NCBI GenBank assembly: GCA_028689585.1
Contig: JAQVCW010000012.1
Coordinates: 49,011 to 113,010 of the forward strand
DNA: 64,000 nucleotides
Source of the DNA: Lachnospiraceae bacterium
Lineage (GTDB): Bacteria; Bacillota; Clostridia; Lachnospirales; Lachnospiraceae
Direction of reading: 5' to 3'
Under the pieces are notes generated by a model. That model made no database searches. It had not been told where the DNA came from and was given only the letters and a program-made list of their open reading frames with translations. This document shows, piece after piece, positions 1 through 9,298 of the stretch; position 1 is the stretch's first letter, and each line of letters opens with the position of its first letter. Made by a program: the position numbers and the translations under genes.

Positions 1-252
1 GGAAATTATTTGTTTCTGGATTCGGGAACTCTTACACCATTGCTCAAGACGATTGAAAAAAAGGGGTGGGTTGAAAGATGTCGTTCCAGAGAAGACGAGC
101 GGGTTTTGAATGTTTCAATCACAGAAAAAGGCGAAAAACTGCGGGAACAGGCTGTGCATGTGCGGGAACAGATGGCGGAATGTGTAAAACTGGAAAAAGA
201 GGAACAGACTCAGTTGTATGCAATTCTTCACAAAATACTGAATAATTTATAA
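1..252 (+). CDS. MarR-family transcriptional regulator, C-terminal part (truncated by window edge)
   Basis: The reading frame is open from base 1, so this is the last 83 residues of a longer protein. The visible part carries the end of the winged helix-turn-helix and its wing: the segment LTPLLKTIEKKGWVERCRS, then the RxxDeR turn and a beta strand ending in ITEKG. This is the MarR/OhrR arrangement. The remainder is the charged C-terminal dimerisation helix region. Full-length relatives are about 145 residues, so roughly 60 are missing. The absence of the N-terminus prevents a decision between an OhrR-type peroxide sensor (N-terminal Cys) and another MarR class. It ends about 125 bases before the GH43 gene. 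Confidence 0.8.
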   Translation, partial: GNYLFLDSGTLTPLLKTIEKKGWVERCRSREDERVLNVSITEKGEKLREQAVHVREQMAECVKLEKEEQTQLYAILHKILNNL

Positions 253-376
253 TCTGTCTGAGAATACAGTGATTTGACCGGGTGCGAAAGAAAAGTCTTT
301 TATTGGTACCGGGATGTGATTAAATCAAATGGTGAAAAATTACAGGCATTCTTGAAGGCGTGAAAGGAGAAATCAT

Positions 377-2257
377 ATGCCATATATAGAAAATCCGATT
401 GCCCGGGGATTTTATCCGGATCCGTCCATTTGCAGAGTGGGAGAATATTATTATAGAATACACTCTACTTTTGCTTATGCACCCGGTATTCCTGTATTCC
501 GGAGCAGTGATCTGCAGGATTGGGAGCAGATAGGCCATGTGCTGACCAGAGACAGCCAGCTTGATCTGCTTCGGTCTGAAGTATCCGGGGGCATTTTTGC
601 TCCCACGATTCGCTGGAATAAGGGTATTTTTTATGTGATTGTCACAAATGTAGATGCAGGCGGTAATTTTTACGTTACGGCAGAGGATCCGGCAGGGCCC
701 TGGTCAGACCCCATATTTCTGAAAGATGCGCCCGGCATTGATCCCAGCCTTTTCTTTGAGGGTGACCACTGCTATTATATCGGACAGCGGCAGAAGGAGG
801 ATGCCAGATTCTTTGGGGACTGTGAAATATGGATCCGGGAGCTGGATCTGCAAAAAGGCTGCCTGACGGGAGAAACAGCGGCGGTGTGGGACGGTGCCAT
901 GAAAAATGCATGCTGGGCGGAAGGCCCTCACCTGTATAAAAAAGATGACTACTATTATCTGATGATCGCGGAGAGCGGAACCGAGTATAACCACAGCATC
1001 AGCATAGCAAGGAGCCGCAGTCTGTATGGCCCTTATGAGAGCTGCCCGCGCAATCCTATTTTTACCCACCGCAATCTTGGACGCCAGTATCCCGTACAGT
1101 GTGCCGGACATGGAGATCTGTTTGATACGCCGGAGGGAGACTGGTATATCACCATGCTGGCGGTACGGATGGAAAAGGGGGCAGGACCGCTGGGAAGGGA
1201 GACTTTCCTGGCGGATGTGATATGGGAAGAGGACTGGCCGGTGATCAATGCAGGAGAAGGGCGGCTGAGAAAATGGCAGTGGGTGAAGAGCGGAGCGAAA
1301 GAGGCATCGAATGACGGGAAACCAGATAGCGGTATAGAAGCATTGGCGGCTGATGGAAAATGGGAGAGCGGTCGGAGTCAGGAAAAAGAATGGGCGCAGC
1401 AGCATGATTTTAAGGAGCATCGGCAGATCCTGTGGCAGCATCCGCTTCCGCACCGGCTCCTTGGGCTTCGCAGGTTTTGGCTGGCAGAGCAGAGCGCATC
1501 CGGCCAGGAGCGCGCGTCCGGCCAGGAAAGTTCATCCGGCCAGGAGAGCGCATCCGGCCTGGAAAGCGCATCTGGCCAGGAAAGCACCTTCGGCCAGGAG
1601 TGCACCTTCGGTCTGGAAAGCACCTCCGGCCAGGAGAGCGCATCCGGCTGGGAAAGCATCCCCGGCCAGGAGTGCACCTCCGCCCAGAAAATCACCTCCG
1701 CCCGGAACACTTCAAATCCTCTCACTCTTGCCGATGGCAAGCTGCGCATTTCATTAAGCTGCGGTTCACCCGATCAACTGTGTATTCCGGCTTTTGCCGG
1801 CATTAGAATGGAGAGCATGAAATTTGAACTGTACACAAAGATGAGGATGGAGGACTGGAAGGACGGCGGCGAAGCCGGACTGATCTGGTTCTATGACGGC
1901 AGGAATTATCTGAGTCTGACCTGTAAAATGGAGTCCGGCAGACATCTGGTCTGTGTAACAGAAATGAAAAATGGAATTAGAAAGTCTCTTTTTGAGAGAA
2001 CGCTGGATACGGAAGAAAATCAAGGCGGGAGTGAATGCCGGGAGTTTTGTCCGGTGAAAATCGAAGCAGACAGAGGACATGCCAGATTCTGGCGGGGCGG
2101 TGAGCTGCTGGCAGAGCATGGCGAGACGGGATTTCTCAGCAGTCAGGCAGCAGGCGGCTTCACGGGCTGTATTTTAGGAATTTATGGTTCCGGAAATGAG
2201 GCAGATCCATGCGGGACTGCCATTTTTGATACATTAAATACAGTATTTTGGGAATGA
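377..2257 (+). CDS. Glycoside hydrolase family 43 (beta-xylosidase / alpha-L-arabinofuranosidase type)
   Basis: 626 residues. The N-terminal five-bladed propeller (about 1-300) has the GH43 residues in place: Asp15 in FYPDPS as general base, Asp122 in GIDPSLF as pKa modulator and Glu182 in AEGPHL as acid. A C-terminal beta-sandwich (about 450-626) resembles the GH43 C2 module. There is no signal peptide, so it is probably a cytoplasmic enzyme cleaving imported xylo- or arabino-oligosaccharides, which fits the arabinose operon downstream. Residues 373-443, joining the two domains, are a degenerate hexapeptide repeat of the type SASGQE, unusual for this family. The start is supported by AAAGGAG about 10 bases upstream. 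The substrate (xylose versus arabinose side chains) cannot be decided from sequence. Confidence 0.88.
   Translation: MPYIENPIARGFYPDPSICRVGEYYYRIHSTFAYAPGIPVFRSSDLQDWEQIGHVLTRDSQLDLLRSEVSGGIFAPTIRWNKGIFYVIVTNVDAGGNFYVTAEDPAGPWSDPIFLKDAPGIDPSLFFEGDHCYYIGQRQKEDARFFGDCEIWIRELDLQKGCLTGETAAVWDGAMKNACWAEGPHLYKKDDYYYLMIAESGTEYNHSISIARSRSLYGPYESCPRNPIFTHRNLGRQYPVQCAGHGDLFDTPEGDWYITMLAVRMEKGAGPLGRETFLADVIWEEDWPVINAGEGRLRKWQWVKSGAKEASNDGKPDSGIEALAADGKWESGRSQEKEWAQQHDFKEHRQILWQHPLPHRLLGLRRFWLAEQSASGQERASGQESSSGQESASGLESASGQESTFGQECTFGLESTSGQESASGWESIPGQECTSAQKITSARNTSNPLTLADGKLRISLSCGSPDQLCIPAFAGIRMESMKFELYTKMRMEDWKDGGEAGLIWFYDGRNYLSLTCKMESGRHLVCVTEMKNGIRKSLFERTLDTEENQGGSECREFCPVKIEADRGHARFWRGGELLAEHGETGFLSSQAAGGFTGCILGIYGSGNEADPCGTAIFDTLNTVFWE
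1493..1705 (+). repeat. 18-bp coding minisatellite inside the GH43 gene
   Basis: About twelve units of 18 bp, core CATCCGGCCAGGAGAGC, keep the frame and encode S-A-S-G-Q-E-like hexapeptides between catalytic and C-terminal domains. Units diverge gradually toward the 3' end. The block lacks stop codons in several frames on both strands, which creates long spurious reading frames. Confidence 0.9.
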
Positions 2258-2404
2258 AGAAGTGGGCCGGATTGACCGATACAAAACAGAAGGTGTCGGG
2301 AGCTTCCGCCCGCTGAGGCAGATCAGATAAGCGGAAACAAATGTTGTATCGACAAATGACGGAAAGAGGTATGTAACAATTCGAGAAAATAATAAAATAG
2401 GTAC

Positions 2405-2433
2405 TTGACAAGTGTTGGGATAAAATGTATACT
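2405..2433 (+). promoter_or_regulatory. Sigma-A promoter of the arabinose transport operon
   Basis: TTGACA (2405-2410), 17-bp spacer, TATACT (2428-2433). It lies about 155 bases before the substrate-binding protein start, leaving a long leader that contains the AraR-like operator. The rest of the gap from 2258 to 2404 shows no gene and no clear terminator. Confidence 0.8.
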
Positions 2434-2547
2434 ATGTGAGAAAGATGAGAAAAAAGAAAGACAAAATTAGTAATATTGCACAAAAACTAGCCCTCGGATT
2501 TGTCTGAAATTTTTCTCGAGAAACAGTACAAGTTTAGATCGATGTAA

Positions 2548-2563
2548 ATTTGTACGGACAACT
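2548..2563 (+). promoter_or_regulatory. Putative AraR operator
   Basis: ATTTGTACGGACAACT matches the Bacillus AraR consensus ATTTGTACGTACAAAT at 14 of 16 positions. A second half-site (AGTACAAGT, about 2525-2533) precedes it. It sits downstream of the promoter, a position suited to roadblock repression by the AraR encoded in the same operon. Confidence 0.6.
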
Positions 2564-2590
2564 ATTTTATTTTTTCAAGGAGGAAAAGGA

Positions 2591-3664
2591 ATGAATAAGA
2601 AATTAATGAGCGCTGCTATGGCAGCTACGATGGTTGCTTCCATGGCAATTGGAACTACTGCATTTGCAGAAGGCGAGACCGTAGGTATTCTGATGCCGAC
2701 CCAGTCATCTGAGAGATGGATCAATGATGGAGCTAACATGAAAGCTCAGTTGGAAGAAAAAGGTTATACCGTTGAACTGCAGTATGCAGAGGATGATACT
2801 GCACAGCAGGTATCTCAGTTGGAGAACTACGTTGGTAAAGGTGTTAACTGTCTGGTTATCGCAGCAATCGACTCTGACGTACTGGTAAATGCAGAGGCTC
2901 AGGCAAAAGAAGCCGGCATTCCTATTATCGCATATGACCGTCTTCTGATGAACACGGATGCAGTTTCCTATTATGCTACTTTCGATAACAGAGGCGTAGG
3001 ACAGGTTATCGGTCAGTATATCAAAGATACCAAGGATCTGGAAGCAGCACGCAAAGCCGGCGAGAGCTACACCATTGAATTCTTCATGGGTTCACCGGAT
3101 GATAACAATGCTCTGTTCCTGTACAATGGTGTTATGGATGTTCTTCAGGAGTACCTGGATGACGGAACTCTGGTTTGCAAATCCGGCAGAGTTTCTTTCG
3201 AAGATACCTGTATCCTGAGATGGGATCAGCAGACTGCACAGTCCAACTGTGAAAATATCCTGACTGCCAACTATGCAGACGAGGATCTGGATATTGCATG
3301 TACCGCATTTGACGGTTTTGCTTATGGCGTAAAGGCTGCTCTTCAGGGCGCTGGATATACCGAAGAAAACTGGCCGCTGGTAACTGGTCAGGACTCTGAA
3401 GTTATGGCTACCAAGAACATCATCAATGGAACACAGACCATGTCTATCTACAAAGATACCCGTCTCCTGGCTTCTAAAGCAGTTACCATGGTAGACGCAG
3501 TTCTTCAGGGAACCGAACCGGAAATCAATGATACCGAGCAGTACAACAATGGTGTCATCACTGTTCCTACTTATATGTGTACTCCTGTAGCAGTAGATCA
3601 GAGCAATTATCAGGAAATCCTGATTGATGGCGGATACTACACCGAGGATCAGTTGGCTCAGTAA
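2591..3664 (+). CDS. chvE: ChvE-type monosaccharide ABC transporter substrate-binding protein
   Basis: 357 residues: signal peptide (about 1-26, cleavage after AFA), then a type 1 periplasmic-binding fold that begins VGILMPTQSSERW and contains the IAYDRL segment seen in ChvE/XylF proteins. Relatives bind arabinose, xylose, glucose or galactose. With AraR and AraA in the same operon, L-arabinose is the likely ligand. AAGGAGG precedes the start. The signal peptide contains no lipobox cysteine, so the usual lipid anchor of a Gram-positive binding protein is absent. A strong stem-loop follows before the ATPase gene. Confidence 0.88.
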   Translation: MNKKLMSAAMAATMVASMAIGTTAFAEGETVGILMPTQSSERWINDGANMKAQLEEKGYTVELQYAEDDTAQQVSQLENYVGKGVNCLVIAAIDSDVLVNAEAQAKEAGIPIIAYDRLLMNTDAVSYYATFDNRGVGQVIGQYIKDTKDLEAARKAGESYTIEFFMGSPDDNNALFLYNGVMDVLQEYLDDGTLVCKSGRVSFEDTCILRWDQQTAQSNCENILTANYADEDLDIACTAFDGFAYGVKAALQGAGYTEENWPLVTGQDSEVMATKNIINGTQTMSIYKDTRLLASKAVTMVDAVLQGTEPEINDTEQYNNGVITVPTYMCTPVAVDQSNYQEILIDGGYYTEDQLAQ

Positions 3665-3711
3665 TTGACCGGCAGGACTACAGAATTGTGAACTAAGATA
3701 AAAACCGGAAT

Positions 3712-3742
3712 GGGCGGCGGGATAATCCGCCGCCCGTTTTTT
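3712..3742 (+). terminator. Intra-operon stem-loop/terminator after the binding-protein gene
   Basis: GGGCGGCGG (3712-3720), loop GATAAT, CCGCCGCCC (3727-3735), then GTTTTTT. A nine-pair perfect GC stem with U-tract is a complete intrinsic terminator. Placed between binding protein and ATPase it probably allows only part of transcription to continue, giving excess binding protein. Confidence 0.85.
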
Positions 3743-3837
3743 GTTGTCCATACGCCTGTTTTGGGCGGGAAACAATAAGCTGCTGTTCACACAGCACTAT
3801 GACGTAAAAATAAAGAGAAAAGGAGTGGGGAAAAGGC

Positions 3838-5394
3838 ATGTCTGAAATTATTTTGGAAATGAACCACATTACAAAGGCATTTTCCGGCGTAAAAGCTCTG
3901 GATGACGTGAATTTGAAGGTCAAAAGGGGCGAAATCCATGCACTGTGCGGTGAAAATGGAGCAGGAAAATCAACTCTGATGAATGTACTTTCCGGTGTAT
4001 ATCCTTTTGGCAGTTATGAAGGGGATATCGTCTACAAGGGCGAAGCCTGTAAGTTTCATCAGATCAAAGACAGTGAAAACAAAGGTATTGTTATTATCCA
4101 TCAGGAACTGGCGCTGAGCCCGTATCTGTCCATTGCGGAAAATGTATTTATGGGGAATGAACAGACCTCGATGAAAGGCTTCATCAATTGGACGGCTACC
4201 AGAAGCCGTGCCAAAGAAGCATTGTCCCATGTGGGGCTGGAAAACGAAAATCTGAATGCACCGGTAAACTCACTTGGCGTTGGAAAACAGCAGTTGATTG
4301 AGATTGCAAAAGCAATGGCAAAAAATGTGGAACTGCTGATCCTCGATGAGCCTACTGCCGCATTGAATGATGAAGAGTCACAGCAGCTTCTGGAAATTAT
4401 GCTGGAGCTGAAGAAAAAGGGAGTTACCTGCATTATTATTTCTCATAAATTAAATGAGATCAGTTATGTAGCGGATTCCATCACCATTATCCGGGATGGA
4501 AAAACCATCGAAACGCTGAAAAAGGGCGTGGATGAATGGTCCGAAGACCGTATCATCAAGGGCATGGTAGGACGTGAGATGAACAACCGCTATCCGCTGA
4601 GAGAGAATTGCCCGATCGGTGATATCGTTATGGAAGTGAAGGACTGGAATGTATATCATCCGGAGATCGCAGATAAGAAGGTCCTCAAGAACATCAACCT
4701 GAAGGTCCGTGCAGGTGAGGTTGTGGGCCTGGCAGGTCTGATGGGAGCCGGACGTACGGAATTTGCCATGAGTCTGTTTGGTCATTCCTATGGACAGAAG
4801 ATAACCGGGGAAGTTTACATGCATGGACAGAAGGTCAGCACGAAGACCGTAAAGGATGCCATTGACAACAAGATCGCATATACGTCTGAGGACAGAAAGA
4901 CCTACGGCCTGGTTCTGATCGACGATATCAAGCACAATATGACCATGGCGGCGCTTCGCAGGTATTACGCAAAGGGCCAGATCGTGGATAAGAACAAAGA
5001 GAATATACAGGCGGAAGAATATAAAAAGCTGATCAATGTAAAGGCCACTTCCATCAATCAGGCAGTGGGTTCTTTGTCCGGCGGCAATCAGCAGAAGGTG
5101 GTTCTGGCAAAGTGGATGATGACACAGCCGGATGTGCTGATTCTGGATGAGCCGACCCGTGGTATCGATGTCGGCGCAAAATACGAAATTTACTGCGCAA
5201 TCAATGACCTGGCAAAACAGGGAAAGGCAGTTATTGTCATTTCTTCTGAGATGCAGGAGATCATTGGAACCTGTGATCGTGCATATGTGATTAATGAGGG
5301 AAGAATCGCAGGGGAACTGGATAAACAGGAGCTGAGCCAGGAAACGATTATGAAATGTATTATGGACAGCAATGCGAAAGGAGAAGAGGAGTAA
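3838..5394 (+). CDS. gguA: Sugar ABC transporter ATP-binding protein (MmsA/GguA/XylG type)
   Basis: 518 residues with two fused ABC ATPase domains, typical of monosaccharide importers. The first half has Walker A GENGAGKST and Walker B ending LILDEPTAAL, with a degenerate signature LGVGKQQ. The second half has a degenerate Walker A region (GLMGAGRTEF) but a clear LSGGNQQK signature and LILDEPTRGID. It energises the importer formed with the ChvE-like protein and the downstream permease. The stop overlaps the permease start by one base (TAATG), indicating translational coupling. Confidence 0.92.
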   Translation: MSEIILEMNHITKAFSGVKALDDVNLKVKRGEIHALCGENGAGKSTLMNVLSGVYPFGSYEGDIVYKGEACKFHQIKDSENKGIVIIHQELALSPYLSIAENVFMGNEQTSMKGFINWTATRSRAKEALSHVGLENENLNAPVNSLGVGKQQLIEIAKAMAKNVELLILDEPTAALNDEESQQLLEIMLELKKKGVTCIIISHKLNEISYVADSITIIRDGKTIETLKKGVDEWSEDRIIKGMVGREMNNRYPLRENCPIGDIVMEVKDWNVYHPEIADKKVLKNINLKVRAGEVVGLAGLMGAGRTEFAMSLFGHSYGQKITGEVYMHGQKVSTKTVKDAIDNKIAYTSEDRKTYGLVLIDDIKHNMTMAALRRYYAKGQIVDKNKENIQAEEYKKLINVKATSINQAVGSLSGGNQQKVVLAKWMMTQPDVLILDEPTRGIDVGAKYEIYCAINDLAKQGKAVIVISSEMQEIIGTCDRAYVINEGRIAGELDKQELSQETIMKCIMDSNAKGEEE

Positions 5395-6566
5395 TGGAGA
5401 CGAAGAAGAAAAATGTTAATCTTGATCTGAAATCTTTGGGTATGATTGCAGCACTGATTATTATTTTCATTATATTTTATGTAATTACAAAGGGAGCAAA
5501 TGCAACACCTACCAATATCAATAACCTGATCATGCAGAATGGCTACATTATTGTGCTGGCAACCGGTATGCTGCTTTGTGTATTGACCGGTAACATCGAC
5601 CTTGGTGTGGGCTCCGTCGTAGCGCTGAGCGCTGCCTGTGCAGGCAAGCTGGTGATTGAGCAGGGATTTGCAATTCCTCTGGCATGGCTGGTGGCTCTGC
5701 TGATCGGTCTGGCAGTGGGCCTGTTCGCAGGTTTCTTTATCGCGTATCTGGAGATACCTCCTTTCGTAGTGACGCTGGCTACCATGCTGATGGGCCGCGG
5801 ACTTACCTATACTCTGCTGAAAGCGCAGACAGTAGGACCTCTGCCGGAAAGCTATACCGCCATCGGTACCGGCTTTGTGCCAAATATTACCATCGATTTT
5901 GCAGGCGGAACACTGGATCTGGTGTGTGTGATCGTAGCGGCAATCATTACGGTCGGCCTGATTTATTCTGAAATTAATCATATCAAAACAAATAATAAAT
6001 ATGGCTTTGCCAATGTGGTTCGGTGGCAGATGATCGCCCGCGATGTGGTTATCCTGGCACTGGTATGGTTCTTCTTTATCAAACTGGGACAGTATCATGG
6101 AATTCCGGTACAGTTGGTGGTAGTAGGGGTTATCGTAGCAATTTACCACCTGGTGACCAGCCAGACCGTAGCAGGCCGTCAGATCTATGCACTGGGCGGC
6201 AATGCAAAGGCAGCCAGACTTTCCGGTATCAATACGAAAAAAGTATTTTTCTGGATCTATGTGAACATGGGCGTTTTGGCAGCGGTAGCCGGCATTATCC
6301 TTTCCGCACGTCAGGGTGCAGCGAACCCGAAGATGGGGGATGGTATCGAGATGGATGCAATCGCTTCCTGTTATATCGGCGGAGCGGCAGCAGCCGGCGG
6401 TGTAGGTACAATTATCGGAGCCGTCGTAGGTGCTCTGGTTATGGGTGTGCTGAACAATGGTATGTCCATGTGCGGTTTGTCAACTGATTTTCAGAAGGTT
6501 GTAAAGGGTGCCGTGCTCCTTGGCGCCGTTGTACTTGATGTAACGACAAAGAAAAAGAAATCCTGA
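5394..6566 (+). CDS. gguB: Sugar ABC transporter permease (MmsB/GguB type)
   Basis: 390 residues and about ten hydrophobic segments, with the branched-chain/ribose permease motifs NIDLGVGS and the late EMDAIASCYIGGAAAAGGVGT segment characteristic of BPD_transp_2 permeases. The longer frame begins at 5355, but ATG 5394 is preferred because it overlaps the ATPase stop and has GAAGAGGAG ahead of it. A hydrophilic insertion around residues 195-215 matches the longer GguB/XylH subfamily rather than RbsC. It forms the membrane channel of the putative arabinose importer. Confidence 0.9.
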   Translation: METKKKNVNLDLKSLGMIAALIIIFIIFYVITKGANATPTNINNLIMQNGYIIVLATGMLLCVLTGNIDLGVGSVVALSAACAGKLVIEQGFAIPLAWLVALLIGLAVGLFAGFFIAYLEIPPFVVTLATMLMGRGLTYTLLKAQTVGPLPESYTAIGTGFVPNITIDFAGGTLDLVCVIVAAIITVGLIYSEINHIKTNNKYGFANVVRWQMIARDVVILALVWFFFIKLGQYHGIPVQLVVVGVIVAIYHLVTSQTVAGRQIYALGGNAKAARLSGINTKKVFFWIYVNMGVLAAVAGIILSARQGAANPKMGDGIEMDAIASCYIGGAAAAGGVGTIIGAVVGALVMGVLNNGMSMCGLSTDFQKVVKGAVLLGAVVLDVTTKKKKS

Positions 6567-7714
6567 TGGAAGCTTCCATGACAAAGACAGCAAAGTATCA
6601 GCAGATTGTAGACTGGATACAGGAAAGACTGGACTCCGGCGAATTGAGGAGCGGCGACAGACTGGAGCCAGAAAAGGAAATCGGTGCCAGATTCGGTATC
6701 AGCCGTCAGACCGTGCGCCATGCTCTGAGCCTGCTGGCTCAGGAAGGTGTACTGGAGACGGTTCACGGAAGCGGCAGTTATGTAAAAGACAACAAAGAGC
6801 AATACCAGCAGAAAGCGGTGCTTTCCAGCACGGTAACAATTATCAGTTCCTACGTGGATGGATACATATTTCCCCGTATTCTCCGGTCTATGGTAGAGAC
6901 ATTGGAGCGATTGGGCTATGGAGCCCGGATTATGTTTACCGGCAACCAGGTGGAAACAGAACGAAGACTTTTGAAACGCCTTATTGAGGAGGAGAGCAGG
7001 GATCCGATGATAGTGGAACCTGTCATGAGCGGTCTGCCAAATCCGAATCTGAAGTATTACAGAGAGCTGCAACAGAGAGGAATACCAATACTCTTTTTTC
7101 ACAGCTTTTACCCGGAACTGAATCTGCCCCATGTGAGCATGGATGATGTGGAAGCGGGAAGAATAGCCACAGAATATCTGATCTCACAGGGACATACCAG
7201 AATCGCGGGCGTGTTCAAGGCGGATGACGGACAGGGCAAGTACCGTTATAAGGGATATATTTGTGCCCTGTACCGTGCGGAGATAGCGATTTGCGAAGAA
7301 CGTATCTGCTGGATCGATACGGTGGAGCAGAAATTGCTGACCAGGGAATATGAACGGTTACTGAAACGGCTCAGGGGCTGTACGGCCTGCCTTTGTTATA
7401 ATGATGAAGTGGCTCACAGCCTGACCGAGATCTGTATCAAACAGGGAATCCGCATTCCGGAGGATCTGTCAATTATCAGTATCGATAATTCCGAACTGGC
7501 AAAGCTGAATCCGGTTCCTCTGACTTCCATGGTGCATCCGATGGAGGTCATGGGAGTGAGAACAGCCGAAAATCTGGTGCATCTGATCAAGGATCCGGAA
7601 TTTAATGCTACTTATGAATTTGTACCTGAAATAAAAATAAGATCCTCTGTGATGCCGGTCACACCGGAAACGGAGGATGAGGCAGCGTCAGCCCATTTGC
7701 GTAAGCAAATTTAG
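6566..7714 (+). CDS. araR: AraR-type arabinose-responsive repressor (GntR DNA-binding + LacI-like sensor)
   Basis: 382 residues. Residues about 8-72 are a GntR winged helix (ARFGISRQTVRHALSLLA, then HGSGSYV). Residues about 90-365 are a LacI/GalR-type periplasmic-binding fold that would bind arabinose. This hybrid architecture is that of Bacillus AraR (about 360-384 residues). The start overlaps the permease stop (TGATGG). A second ATG at 6578 is possible. Its probable operator lies in the leader at 2548-2563, giving autoregulation of the operon. The final codons overlap a 45-nt palindromic repeat ahead of araA. Confidence 0.88.
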   Translation: MEASMTKTAKYQQIVDWIQERLDSGELRSGDRLEPEKEIGARFGISRQTVRHALSLLAQEGVLETVHGSGSYVKDNKEQYQQKAVLSSTVTIISSYVDGYIFPRILRSMVETLERLGYGARIMFTGNQVETERRLLKRLIEEESRDPMIVEPVMSGLPNPNLKYYRELQQRGIPILFFHSFYPELNLPHVSMDDVEAGRIATEYLISQGHTRIAGVFKADDGQGKYRYKGYICALYRAEIAICEERICWIDTVEQKLLTREYERLLKRLRGCTACLCYNDEVAHSLTEICIKQGIRIPEDLSIISIDNSELAKLNPVPLTSMVHPMEVMGVRTAENLVHLIKDPEFNATYEFVPEIKIRSSVMPVTPETEDEAASAHLRKQI

Positions 7715-7730
7715 AATGGGCTGATGTTCC
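7687..7730 (+). repeat. 45-nt palindromic leader element, copy 1 (before araA)
   Basis: Nested hairpin: CAGCCCATTTGC (7689-7700) pairs through GCAAAT and ATGGGCTG (7716-7723), followed by ATGTTCC. Near-identical copies lie at 30262-30306 and 43756-43800, each 15-25 nt before a start codon. Here it also encodes the last residues and stop of araR. Confidence 0.85.
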
Positions 7731-7749
7731 AATACAGGAGGAAAGACAG

Positions 7750-9237
7750 ATGAAGAATTACAAGTTTTGGTTTGCTACAGGTTCTCAGGATCTGTATGGG
7801 GATGAGTGCCTGAGAAAAGTGGCAGAGCATTCCAGGAAAATTGTGGATGCCTTGAATCAGTCAGGCGTACTTCCTTATGAAATCATATGGAAGCCTACCC
7901 TGATCACCAACGAACTGATCCGCAAAACCTTTCATGAAGCGAATGCAGACGAAGAGTGCGCAGGGGTAATTACCTGGATGCATACGTTTTCTCCGGCAAA
8001 ATCCTGGATTCTGGGACTGCAGGAATACAGAAAACCACTGATGCATTTTCACACCCAGTTTAATCAGGAAATTCCATACGATACGATTGATATGGATTTT
8101 ATGAATGAAAACCAGTCTGCTCATGGAGACCGTGAATACGGACATATCGTGACCCGCATGGGCATTGAACGCAAGGTGGCAGTGGGACACTGGTCTGATC
8201 CGGCGGTGCAGGAAAAGATAGCATCCTGGATGCGTACCGCAGTGGGCATCATGGAAAGCAGCCATATCCGTGTAATGCGTGTGGCGGATAATATGCGTAA
8301 TGTGGCGGTGACAGAGGGTGACAAGGTAGAAGCACAGATTAAATTCGGCTGGGAGATTGATGCATATCCGGTCAACGAGATCGCGGAATCAGTCGCTGCC
8401 GTATCCGAGGCGGATACCAATACGCTGGTAGAGGAATATTACCAGAAATATCAGATTCTGCTGGAAGGCAGAGAGGAAAAGGAATTTCGGAAACATGTGG
8501 CAGTGCAGGCGAAGATCGAGCTTGGTTTCGAACGTTTTCTGCAGGAGAAAAATTATCAGGCAATCGTAACGCATTTTGGAGATCTGGGTGCGCTGCAGCA
8601 GCTTCCGGGCCTGGCAATCCAGCGTCTGATGGAAAAGGGCTATGGATTTGGCGGAGAAGGTGACTGGAAAACAGCAGCCATGGTACGCCTGATGAAGATC
8701 ATGACGGCAGGCAAAAAGGATGCAAAGGGTACCTCCTTTATGGAAGATTATACCTACAATCTGGTTCCAGGAAAAGAAGGCATTCTGCAGGCACATATGC
8801 TGGAGGTATGCCCGTCGATTTCCGATGGACCGATCAGCATCAAGGTCAATCCGCTGTCCATGGGTGACAGAGAAGATCCGGCCCGCCTGGTATTTACGGC
8901 AAAGACCGGTCCTGCAATCGCCACTTCACTGATCGATCTGGGGAATCGTTTCCGCCTGATCATCAATGAGGTGGACTGCAAAAAGACAGAACAGGCGATG
9001 CCAAAACTTCCGGTAGCTACCGCATTCTGGACACCGCAGCCGGATCTGCTCACCGGTGCCGAGGCATGGATCCTGGCAGGCGGCGCACATCATACCGCAT
9101 TCTCCTACGATCTGACCGCAGAGCAGATGGGAGACTGGGCAGCGGCTATGGATATCGAAGCGGTGTACATCGACAAAGATACCACGATCCGCAGCTTTAA
9201 AAATGAGTTAAAATGGAATTCGGTTTATTACAGATGA
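7750..9237 (+). CDS. araA: L-arabinose isomerase
   Basis: 495 residues, the usual family length (about 500). It converts L-arabinose to L-ribulose using Mn2+. Metal and catalytic residues are visible in GFGGEGDWKTA (Glu), SFMEDYTY (Glu), LQAHMLEVCPS (His) and GGAHHTAFSYD (His). The start has AGGAGG nine bases upstream. It is the last gene of the ChvE-AraR operon. AraB and AraD are not in the window, so ribulokinase and epimerase must be elsewhere. The downstream palindrome at 9299-9387 probably terminates transcription. Confidence 0.96.
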   Translation: MKNYKFWFATGSQDLYGDECLRKVAEHSRKIVDALNQSGVLPYEIIWKPTLITNELIRKTFHEANADEECAGVITWMHTFSPAKSWILGLQEYRKPLMHFHTQFNQEIPYDTIDMDFMNENQSAHGDREYGHIVTRMGIERKVAVGHWSDPAVQEKIASWMRTAVGIMESSHIRVMRVADNMRNVAVTEGDKVEAQIKFGWEIDAYPVNEIAESVAAVSEADTNTLVEEYYQKYQILLEGREEKEFRKHVAVQAKIELGFERFLQEKNYQAIVTHFGDLGALQQLPGLAIQRLMEKGYGFGGEGDWKTAAMVRLMKIMTAGKKDAKGTSFMEDYTYNLVPGKEGILQAHMLEVCPSISDGPISIKVNPLSMGDREDPARLVFTAKTGPAIATSLIDLGNRFRLIINEVDCKKTEQAMPKLPVATAFWTPQPDLLTGAEAWILAGGAHHTAFSYDLTAEQMGDWAAAMDIEAVYIDKDTTIRSFKNELKWNSVYYR

Positions 9238-9298
9238 GATTTTCCCTCCCGGACCGTTTATATTGGCCGGCTGGACTCATCTGCATACATCTCAGCGG

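Noticed and set aside
704..1453. A 249-codon minus-strand frame opposite GH43
   Set aside because: It is the shadow of a strongly coding plus-strand gene, with no ribosome site and no recognisable domain.
1353..1806. Several long overlapping frames on both strands over the GH43 gene, including 1378-1749 and 1410-1643 on the minus strand
   Set aside because: They arise because the 18-bp minisatellite has no stop in these frames. The translations are repetitive and only the GH43 frame joins recognisable domains.
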